Origin: Calliphora vicina | Lineage: Eukaryota; Arthropoda; Insecta; Diptera; Calliphoridae | DNA length: 64,000 nt | Direction of reading: 5' to 3' | NCBI RefSeq assembly: GCF_958450345.1 | Contig: NC_088782.1 | Location: 92,562,858 to 92,626,857, forward strand | Shown: positions 56,546 through 64,000 of the stretch, piece by piece | Numbering within the stretch: the stretch's first letter is position 1 | Layout: every line of letters starts with the position of its first letter | Notes under the pieces: model-generated | Databases searched by the model: none | What the model saw: the letters and a program-made list of their open reading frames with translations, nothing else | What the model was told of the DNA's origin: nothing | Position numbers and translations under genes: made by a program

Positions 56546-57089
56546 TGTTACGTTTTAACCTTTTTCAAAACGTTGGTTTATTTCCTTTAAATAAACCGGA
56601 TACTTTTGATTGCAAATAAAAGCCGTTTAGTAGTTTGAAAATTGTAACAACTCTTTATTTATTTAAAAATGTACAACACGTTTATAAATTCGCAGAAATA
56701 CAGACACACTTTTGACACTCAGTTGATGTTTATTCAAATAGCGTCTCTGATAAACTCACTCACGACTGCAACCTCAGCCACTATTTATAACACTGCCATC
56801 TGCTCTCTAGATTGCTCTTTAACTGTCTAGAGCTTTCTAATAAATACCTCATCTGTGGTGTACTTTCTACAATGTTCTTTAACTGAATATTCGAATTCGA
56901 ATATACGGTCGCAGCAAACAGCATTGCCAACTTACGATCAATAGTCAACTGAAAGCTTTTATTCAATGTTAATAATGCCCACAGATATGTTACAGTTTGC
57001 TATTACAGCACTGCTATTTAAAGCATTCTGCTACTTTTAAATCAGACGTTAAAATCGTTACATTTGAATTCAAGTACAATTTCGTAACA
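56546..57089 (-). mobile_element. solo LTR of a Ty3/gypsy-type retrotransposon
   Basis: Minus-orientation 544-bp unit with short inverted ends TGTTACG / CGTAACA and an exact 4-bp duplication ATAT on both sides (56542-56545, 57090-57093). On the minus strand it has TATAAATA (around 56780-56788) followed by GCAGTCGTGAGTGAG, then AATAAA signals and a short tail, the order U3-R-U5. No primer-binding site, gag or pol flanks it, so it is a solo LTR left by recombination. The minus frame 56781-56966 inside it is a shadow. Confidence 0.88.
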
Positions 57090-57093
57090 ATAT

Positions 57094-58480
57094 CTTTAGC
57101 TTTTCTAAAAGCCTTATGGGAAAAGGTTTCCTGATAATCTGGCCTAAGCAACCCGTGAATAAGAACTAGTTTATACCCCAACCATTTTCAGTGAATTTAT
57201 CAATAATATTTAAGCTGGGAATTTAGCACATTAAAATTAAAATCTTTAAAACTAAAATTTAATTCTCAAAAAAAAAAAAAAAATTATGAAAAAGATTTTA
57301 TGTTTTCAATAATGAAGTTATTTTGATTTTCTTAAAAAAGATCAATGAACTTTAACATGAGTTAAAAATGTTGAAACATTGATACGCAAAGGGGCGTATC
57401 AGTGAGGGTCTAGGGGGAGAGAAAAATAAATATCCAACCCCCAAAAAATCCGAAAATGTTTAAAAAGTGCGTATCTAGAGGATATAGCGAGCAATTCATC
57501 GGTTACCCTTGAATGGGTGGTGCACACGTGATATTGACATTCGTTTTTTTTTTTAGGGGAAAACAACTTATTTCACAGAAACTTCTTATAATTTACAAAG
57601 AGATATAGGAGAGAGAACTCACTTACGAGGAAACAAGGAAATTTTGGCCCATTATAGATATGCCATGGAGAGGATTTGCTAAATATCTGACTAAGAATGG
57701 GACCTACTATCAACCCAAGTGAGCTATGATTCGGATGTCCGCCAACAAAATTCCCTAATGCCTTTCCCAATTTATTTTTGTATACCATGGACAATAACGG
57801 TTATAAGTTTTAATCGAAATTTGTAAAGGTTATACGTACAATTTCGAATTACTCTAAACATATTTCTTATGTTTAGCGCACTACTGAATCTTGTATTCCT
57901 ATGTTTTTAAAAAAATAATGTTTAAAATACATATAAGCTATTATGAGCAAAATATTACACGAAACAATGAATCATTTACTGATTTGTACGACCCCAACCA
58001 ACTGGCTGGCACAGAACGCCACACACATTTTTTTTATGTTAATTTTTGACAGTTCTATTTTTAAAACATCAAATACATGAAATGAGCTATTTTCGTAAGA
58101 AAGTGCTTAAATGACAGAAAAAAGATGTGTGAAAAAAGTAATGAGAAAAAGTTTTAAAAAATGGTAAAAATTTCAGCATATAAAAAATGATAATATAAAT
58201 TAACCGTTGATTGATATGTTCTTAAGAGTTGAAGAGAGTTTAAAACTCTTGCGCATTAGGTGTGATATTAACCCATTGGTGCTTGAAACAGTTAAATCAC
58301 CTTAAGAATTCAGGCAGAAAATCGAAAATCAACAACAGAAAAAGAAAAAGCCTAACACAAAGTTGTAGGTAGGTACCTAGTGTTTAGAATTTCCCTAAAA
58401 GATTTAATTGAACTTCCTTAATGCAACTACGAGTGAGTAAATACAAATGAATACTTTATCTATCGTGTTGTGACTCTATT
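57094..58480. other. noncoding stretch with one short hairpin
   Basis: GATACGC..GCGTATC hairpin at about 57380-57399. The patch 57650-57790 is less AT-rich, but its frames have no recognisable motif. Confidence 0.4.
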
Positions 58481-58483
58481 AAT

Positions 58484-58492
58484 AATTATATA
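58484..58492 (+). promoter_or_regulatory. TATA-like motif upstream of small ORF
   Basis: TATATAAG about 165 bases before the ATG at 58656, with TCAATT-type initiator-like sequence about 30 bases downstream. In DNA this AT-rich such a motif is weak evidence. Confidence 0.25.
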
Positions 58493-58655
58493 AGTAAAAC
58501 AAAAATCTTTCCATTCAATTATGTAAATTGTCAATATTTTTATTGTACTCGTTCGTACATGACGTTCTTATGAGTAAAAATAAAACAAAACAAACCAACC
58601 AAAAATATAAAAAAAAATCACAATAAAAACACTTGTGCGAAGAAACATTTTCAAA

Positions 58656-58868
58656 ATGATTTATTTACTTTTCGTATTGTATTGGATTTCATTGTTATTT
58701 TCTTCTCACACAACAGCACAGCAAACTACAAAAACCCAAGACAATCTAATGAAAAAAAATGTTCATATTAAATCTCGATTAGATGGAGAACAAGTGCAAA
58801 TTGAAATGAAATGTCTGAATTCTCAAACAAGCACAACACTTCATGTAGTGCTAATAGAATTCAAATAG
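58656..58868 (+). CDS. candidate small secreted peptide, 70 residues
   Basis: The ATG has a good fly start context (TCAAAATG); the longer frame from 58635 relies on GTG and is not preferred. Residues 1-21 (MIYLLFVLYWISLLFSSHTT, A) form a typical signal peptide: a short start, a 15-residue hydrophobic core, and a TTA-QQ cleavage-type junction. The remaining ~49 residues are hydrophilic (QQTTKTQDNLMKKNVHIKSR, LDGEQVQIEMKCLNSQTSTT, LHVVLIEFK) with one Cys. The stop at 58866 is followed within a few bases by AATAAA. A TATA-like motif lies upstream. No family recognised; chance remains possible because AT-rich DNA favours hydrophobic codons. Confidence 0.35.
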   Translation: MIYLLFVLYWISLLFSSHTTAQQTTKTQDNLMKKNVHIKSRLDGEQVQIEMKCLNSQTSTTLHVVLIEFK

Positions 58869-58869
58869 A

Positions 58870-58875
58870 ATAAAA
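58870..58875 (+). terminator. AATAAA polyadenylation-type signal after the small ORF
   Basis: AATAAA begins two bases after the stop codon of the 70-codon ORF. This hexamer is common by chance in AT-rich DNA, so its weight comes only from its position. Confidence 0.25.
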
Positions 58876-58879
58876 TATC

Positions 58880-59730
58880 TATGTAGTTATAAATAATTAT
58901 GTCGGCTCAAATGCTAATAACAAAATATGGACAAGAGGTAGTAGGTACATAAATGTTTAAAGACTAACAAACATTCACATATTCTAACAATATATTTAAA
59001 TTGAGATTAAGATTAATTAACAACAGACGCCAACGCAACGCTCCGCAGCAGAGTACTGATTTAATTTGTCTTGTGTTTGAGAAAAAGCGTTTGCCGCTTT
59101 TTTTTGCATATATTCATTTTTATTTTCTTCATGAAAATAAAACAAATATGTTAATGAACTCTAAAAATAATATACAGATATAAAACAGAAGATGAAAATA
59201 CAATTATTTAATTCCAAACATGAAAAAAATTAAATTAAATGCATTTGCAAATACAAAATTAACTCATTCTATATAAAACATTTATTTGCGAGAGCAAAAA
59301 CAACAAACAAAAACAATAATAACAATAACAATTTTAATGATTACAGAACAAAATGTATATATTTTTTTAATATTTTCGATTTGTATGGAACAAATTTCAA
59401 TATTTGTTGTTATATTATTATCATTGTACAAAAAAAGGAACTGAAATTCAACAATAATTTAAATATAACAACAATAATAACAATATCAATACAATAGCAA
59501 CAAATTTAAACTTTATAAAATACAATAAACAAAACAAGTGTACTTTTTTATGTTGTTGCTATTGTTGTTATTTATCAATTCAATTTTTATTGTTGTTGCC
59601 TGTAAATTCATTCTCATTTGGAAAATGTTAAAGTGTCTACAGCAGAGATGATATTACAGGCTAATAATTTTGTACCACTAAATTTAAAAGTACCTATAGC
59701 ATTGTACTAAAGCAAGTAATTTACATACAA
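58880..59730. other. noncoding stretch with CAA/GTT triplets
   Basis: AACAATAACAATAACAAT-type tracts at 59310-59350 and 59470-59510, GTTGTTGCTATTGTTGTT near 59552. No exon recognised. Confidence 0.45.
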
Positions 59731-59987
59731 TTGGTCAATTCACAAGGTCTCTTATCATGTCATATTGTCATAATCTCCTAATATTTAACAATGGTTTTTA
59801 TTGTTTTTCAAGCAAAAAATGTCCTAAAATAATACTACCCTGTATGCTATGTTTATTGTGTTATCGTAACCAACCAGCAGATGCCTACTCCGAATTCCTA
59901 AGAGTCGGCTAAGTCGAGCTACCGAGAGGTGATATATTAGGACATTATGACAATATGACTGATAAGAGGACCTTGTGAATTGACCAA
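59731..59987. mobile_element. MITE with ~54-bp inverted arms
   Basis: Left TTGGTCAATTCACAAGGTCT, CTTATCATGTCATATTGTCA, TAATCTCCTAATAT; the right arm (59930-59987) is the complement with a few indels. The loop includes CGGCTAAGTCGAGCTACCGA. No coding; superfamily unknown. Confidence 0.85.
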
Positions 59988-60053
59988 ATAAGTTTAAAAT
60001 TAAATCAATTGCATTTTTATTTTAATCAAGGTTAGTTTATTATAAAAAATAAT

Positions 60054-60530
60054 GAGGTGGTTAGTTTATTAACCACCACCATGGTTGGCATTAAAAATAA
60101 TTATCATAAAAATTTTCTTAGCGTATAAATATTTTTGGAAATCTAATAATTTTGACCAAATAACAACTATGTGCATTTTTTATTATCTCCTAGAAAAACT
60201 GTGTTATACAATATTTTCAAATTAATATATTAATTTAAGGGTGCCCCGATAGACCAGTCTATAGTGTGCTGAACTATTAATCTGAGGGTTGCGGGTTCGA
60301 TTCACGCCAGAGACTCTGGGTGTATCTGCAGACAAGCTAAACGCTTCGCAGTTTGTGTTTGTTTTGTCATAAAAAAAACAGAGCACCGTGACCGCAAAGT
60401 TTTACAAAAAAAACATAAACGAGGACTTAAAAAAATGTATGTAATTGTTTAGCAAAATTTCAATAGATGCCAATAAACTATATTTTAAAGACTATAGAAA
60501 AGGTGGTTAGTAAAGTGACCACTAAACCTC
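60054..60530 (+). mobile_element. GAGGTGGTTAGT-ended repeat with a tRNA-derived insert
   Basis: Begins GAGGTGGTTAGTTTATTAAC and ends GTGACCACTAAACCTC, roughly inverted. The flanks of the insert match 1900-2296 in reverse complement. Relative to that copy it has an extra ~158 bp in the middle (next entry). Confidence 0.7.
60238..60395 (+). repeat. tRNA-derived SINE-like insert
   Basis: Starts GGGTGCCCCGATAGACCAGT, with A-box-like TAGACCAGTCTATAGTG at 60250 and B box GGTTCGATTC at 60294; the spacing matches a tRNA gene. ACTATTAATCTGAGGGTTGC resembles the anticodon arm of a Lys-type tRNA (CTCTTAATCTCAGGG). The tail TTTTGTCATAAAAAAAACAG is A-rich and ends GCACCGTGAC. The empty copy at 1900-2296 lacks exactly this part, defining both borders to within about 10 bases. 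Confidence 0.6.
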
Positions 60531-61983
60531 AAAGAGTTAAATAGATTTCCAAGTTTGTCCTGAAACTCATCTGTATGACATGGTCGAATGTGTTTAGCCA
60601 AATTAATTACAATAAAAGTTAGGATGGCAGTTGACTGTTGAAGATGAAGATAATTGGACTTTTCGAAATATTTACTGGTTTCATCAATGTAACTACATAT
60701 GTATATATTTTTTAAAATAAGTTAAAACAAAATTTTGGAATTTTTTTCATAACTTCAAAAAACTTGTGTATTTTTATACAGAATTTATAATTTATTGTTA
60801 TAAAATATGAATTTTGAAAACTCCACTCATAAATTCGTAAAATATAATTTTTATAATAAATGATTATTTTTTTATTATTAATTCTCGAACGAGTGTTATC
60901 AGAAGTACCATTTCAAATTATTTAATGACAATATTCTAACTAATGGCGTCGCAATTACTTCTAGAACCTATTTTTTGGCACTAGTAATAAATTTGTCGTC
61001 GACTAGTTCTGTAGATCACTTACTAGTTCCGGAACAACTGCATGGGTGTGGTTGTTCCGGAGGAATGCACGAGGAATATAAAATTTATAAAATATTGCGT
61101 TCGAAACGAATCATCTTACAAAAACTTTTTAAACACAATTCAATATTACCTATCTATGTATGATGTTAATCTATTTTAAGATCAATTTTTGAATATTAGT
61201 TTAAAAATAAATAGAAAATGTTTATGAGAGAGATGTATTTCATCTTTCGTTTTTACATCGATTTTGTTATTTTTTTCTTAATTGCGTTTATAATTATGAA
61301 ACACTATATAAAGAATATAGTAATTCTTTTATATATACAATTTAATGTCTTTTATTGGAGTTTTATTTCCCTAAATTTATTTATATAATTGCGGTAACCA
61401 TAATATGTTTAAGTTAACATTCATATGATTGTTGCAATCATATATATGATTGTATGTTTATGGCAATCATGTTCATGATGGATCATAATATCATATCAGA
61501 GTAGATTAACCATAATCCGAGAACAACACAATATGTTGAAGTATTACATCATAGAAATGATTGCTACAATATTATAGTTACGCAATGTTATACATAATTA
61601 CAGAGACCATAATATGGTTAAACAAACTTGTAAAAATGTTGCAATGGTAATGGTAAACATGTACAGTTCATAAACAATAATTTTTAATAACAATAGTTGC
61701 AACAACCGAATTAGAGTAACTGAAATAAGTCTTATATTATAACCAATACGAATGGTTTTAAAAAGTGTTGTTTTTAAAAGCGTTACTTATAATCAATAAA
61801 TCTTATACAAAATAAGCATTTACAATTTTTCTTTAACAAATATAAAAATCTTTGGCATATTCACTCACCAACATTTGAATTTCTTCTATTTAAAGTTTGA
61901 AATTTATAAAAATATATTTCCTTATTTTAATCTTCAAAAGGTACTTATAATTTTAGTAAATAAAAAGGTACATTTGTACTAAC
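60531..61983. other. noncoding stretch
   Basis: TCCGGAACAAC / GTTGTTCCGGA hairpin at 61028-61061. AACCATAATATGTTTAAGTT and ACCATAATATGGTTAAAC are direct repeats near 61387 and 61609. No exon recognised. Confidence 0.4.
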
Positions 61984-62097
61984 ATTGCCATCACCGATTT
62001 GTAGTCGAGTTAAAAATAGAGCCTCTGTTAGTGGTGGCGATTGTGATGATGGCAGAAATACTGATGCAGTTTGAGAACTCAAAACTGCTGTCACGTT
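61984..62097 (-). CDS. candidate internal exon of unidentified gene
   Basis: On the minus strand a pyrimidine-leaning stretch ending CCTTAACGTGACAG precedes an open frame reading VLSSQTASVFLPSSQSPPLT, EALFLTRLQIGDGNV, after which a GTTAGT donor is present (at 61983); a GTGATG donor slightly earlier is an alternative. The codons and the LPSSQSPPLTEALFLTRLQ composition look protein-like, and the two leading bases (CA) would suit a phase-1 upstream donor, such as GATG|GTGATA in the exon at 63062-63460. Too short to be sure. Confidence 0.3.
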
Positions 62098-62272
62098 AAG
62101 GAAATTAATTGATAAACAAAAAAGTTATGAAACTTATTGCAAAAAAAAAACAACTACATACATATATACAGTATACAAAACAAGAAATTTATAAAATATA
62201 AATTATTATTATGAATATTAAACAAAAAAATAATGAAACCAGTTCGTGACATTTTATATGGAGATCTCAGTT

Positions 62273-62334
62273 AGATTCGTTTGGATGGATTCGTTTGTTG
62301 TTTGAACTGTCTTGTGGTAGAACGTTGCTGACTT
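62273..62334 (-). CDS. weak candidate terminal exon
   Basis: A TTCTTCTTTTTAAG acceptor-like sequence on the minus strand is followed by a short frame, SNVLPQDSSNNKRIHPNESN, then TGA. Only about 20 codons, so this could be chance. If real it would be an alternative ending for the minus-strand gene. Confidence 0.15.
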
Positions 62335-63061
62335 AAAAAGAAGAATAATAAATAAAACTCACACATATTTCAAGTAATCTGATGAATAAAAGTAATAACG
62401 ATAAATACAAACAATAATATTTGCAGTTAAATATTTAATTACTTCCTAAATTCCAATATAAATAAACATCTTGCAGATCCGTCAATCCTCTTTGACGTGA
62501 CAGGGGTGTGTTTTTAAGAGTAAGATTAAAAGGGAGGGCGAAGAGTCAAAATGTTTGAAGTCGATTAAATAAATGTGTTCAGAGTGATGACAACACACAA
62601 TTTAAAAAGCAGAAAAAAACAAAAACAAATCAGTACAATACCAGACAATAACAAAATTAGCTCAATCAGGTTTTATGCATTATGAATATTAAATGTTTAT
62701 TTACTTATTTTTTTCCTCCTATTTCTTATTTATTTGTTTACAAAATATTCCGTTAAAATTAGTATTAACATGTTCTAAATATTTGTATTCGTAACAAAAC
62801 CATTTTAGTTCTGTATAAAATGCTTAACAGTGACTACTGGAAACGACCCTTAAATTCTTTATGAGAATAAAAAAAAAAAACTAAAAAATATGAAACAACA
62901 ATAAACAGCGTTCATGACGGATTTTTTTTAGTAGATGCTAAATTACTAGAGGAAATGAACTTTTAGACCTGTTTAGAAATATGTACATATTTTTAAGTAT
63001 TAAAAAATTATTATCTTGTTCATCAATTCCAGCACAATTCATCATTGCCTGTAGTTATTCA

Positions 63062-63460
63062 TCATTCTGTGTAGTTATCACCATCTAGAGTGTAAGTGCC
63101 AGCTTCGCTCACATCGTCAGCATCAGCATTTAGATGTTTAAAGTCTGCCAATGGAGGTTGAGGGCACATAAAGTCCACTTGTTTTAGAGCCAATTGCATG
63201 GCTGTAGAACGAGGGGTAAATTGTGTACGATTTGCTACAAGATTTGATGCACCCTTTGGTACTTGAATGGGTGGTGGTTTGTTAGCGGTTTTTGTAGTTT
63301 TACGCACTCCAGATATTGTTGAATTGGCTGTTGTTGATGCTGTGGCCGATTGTGGACTTTGAAGATTGCTTTCATTTGTACTTGAACGTGGCGACCAACT
63401 GTGACGTTTTGAGGCATCACGCACACGTGAGGTGCTACGATCACGTACACGCAACTTGAC
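63062..63460 (-). CDS. terminal coding exon of an unidentified gene, Ser/Thr-rich
   Basis: On the minus strand TTTGAAATACCGTTTCAG is a clean splice acceptor ending at 63461; the exon opens with GTC AAG TTG in phase 0 and reads VKLRVRDRSTSRVRDASKRH, SWSPRSSTNESNLQSPQSAT, a Thr/Ser/Lys-rich linker, PPPIQVPKGASNLVANRTQF, TPRSTAMQLALKQVDFMCPQ, PPLADFKHLNADADDVSEAG and TYTLDGDNYTE before a stop. It is less AT-rich than its surroundings, with many C/G-ending codons. Basic and phosphorylatable at first, acidic at the end, likely disordered; no domain or membrane segment seen. GATG|GTGATA near the end could act as an alternative donor. The stated start codon is absent because this is an internal exon start. 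The gene continues beyond the window's right edge. Gene not recognised. Confidence 0.65.
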   Translation of the reverse strand, partial: VKLRVRDRSTSRVRDASKRHSWSPRSSTNESNLQSPQSATASTTANSTISGVRKTTKTANKPPPIQVPKGASNLVANRTQFTPRSTAMQLALKQVDFMCPQPPLADFKHLNADADDVSEAGTYTLDGDNYTE

Positions 63461-64000
63461 CTGAAACGGTATTTCAAATAAAAATCAATCCATGTTTAGT
63501 ATTTTTATTTTTTGTATATTAAAATTTGTCGCCAAAAAATTATTTACCATTTTAAAATATGCACTTGTTACGTATACAATACGAGTACAACATATTAGTC
63601 ATCTAAACTTTAAGCTCCAATTTAGTTAGTTTATTATTCAACTTAATTGTAAATTAAATGGGATCAACTTATTTTTAGATCATCATAGCTAGATTGTTTC
63701 AAAAAATAATGATCGTAATAAACTTGATTTTAAAAAAACTGTGTATATTGTCGTTAAACTTATACTTTTGTAAAAAAAAAAAAATTTTGCTAGAATACTT
63801 AATTATTCGGTAATCTAGCATTTTTGTTTTATTATACATACAGTGAATGTCACTTAAAATCGTACACCATCGTAGTCAAATTTTATTCATTAGTTTTAGA
63901 AAGATGATGTTTTGGAAATATTTTAAAATGCTATTATTATTTTGTGTGCGCTATTACCTATCAGAAAATTGGGTATTATTTTAATTGCCCTTATCCACAA
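63461..64000. other. probable intron upstream of the minus-strand exon
   Basis: AT-rich sequence without open frames. On the minus strand it leads into the acceptor at 63461. Confidence 0.5.

Noticed and set aside
57573..57794. Minus-strand frame as a gene
   Set aside because: No recognisable motif; slightly less AT-rich patch but no supporting splice or start context.
60238..60310. Functional tRNA gene
   Set aside because: A and B boxes are present, but the acceptor and other stems do not pair convincingly; better explained as a SINE head.
63235..63477. Second minus-strand frame overlapping the terminal exon
   Set aside because: It crosses the splice acceptor and is the out-of-frame shadow of the better frame at 63062-63460.

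Overview
The window looks like nuclear DNA of a higher fly, most likely a calyptrate such as a blow fly or house fly relative. It is strongly AT-rich and almost free of long reading frames, with CAA/CAG-type low complexity. It is crowded with dipteran-style transposon debris: Tc1/mariner, hAT, piggyBac-like and Transib-like elements, and many copies of a dispersed repeat that carries an AGATAGCGGAGTCGATTAAG-like core next to (CAGA/GTCT)n, as in the dipteran mini-me elements. Species is not determinable from sequence alone.

Host genes are scarce. The best coding sequence is a minus-strand terminal exon at 63062-63460, with a good splice acceptor and a Ser/Thr-rich reading frame ending in a stop. 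A second, weaker minus-strand exon candidate lies at 61984-62097. A 70-codon plus-strand ORF at 58656-58868 starts with a convincing signal peptide, has a TATA-like motif upstream and an AATAAA just after its stop, and may be a small secreted-peptide gene. A CAA-rich stretch with a TATA box at 39657-40290 could be a 5' exon. A GC-rich degraded coding remnant of unknown origin lies at 22785-23140. The rest is best read as intron or intergenic DNA.

Layout: 1-760 Tc1-like copy; 1.9-2.3 kb repeat (inverted copy of 60.0-60.5 kb); 2.8-3.1 kb CCCAGCA-ended element fragment; 5.2-6.1 kb two foldback/MITE elements; 9.1-12.2 kb Tc1-like fragment, unknown ORF-bearing repeat and two mini-me copies; 12.2-13.0 kb deleted mariner with intact ends; 13.2-16.7 kb piggyBac-like and Harbinger-like MITEs; 19.4-21.7 kb nested CGTACGTGAC-family repeat, hairpin-rich MITE, and a tRNA-module element; 21.9-22.4 kb mariner remnant; 24.9-26.9 kb Tc1-like copy, then a Transib-like element with CGTCG duplications; 28.1-31.3 kb repeats; 33.1-36.4 kb multi-level nest; 37.3-41.6 kb two more hAT copies and small MITEs; 41.7-45.8 kb Tc1-like copy, two tandem mini-me copies, foldback; 47.8-48.6 kb palindrome and ORF-bearing repeat; 51.1-53.3 kb mini-me split by a hAT MITE, then Tc1-like copy; 56.5-57.1 kb solo LTR; 58.7-64 kb the possible host exons and two more MITEs.

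No multi-gene system, CRISPR array, operon or intact autonomous transposon was found. The interest lies in transposon structure: exact target-site duplications, nesting order, an empty/filled pair that defines a tRNA-derived insertion, and several families I cannot name.
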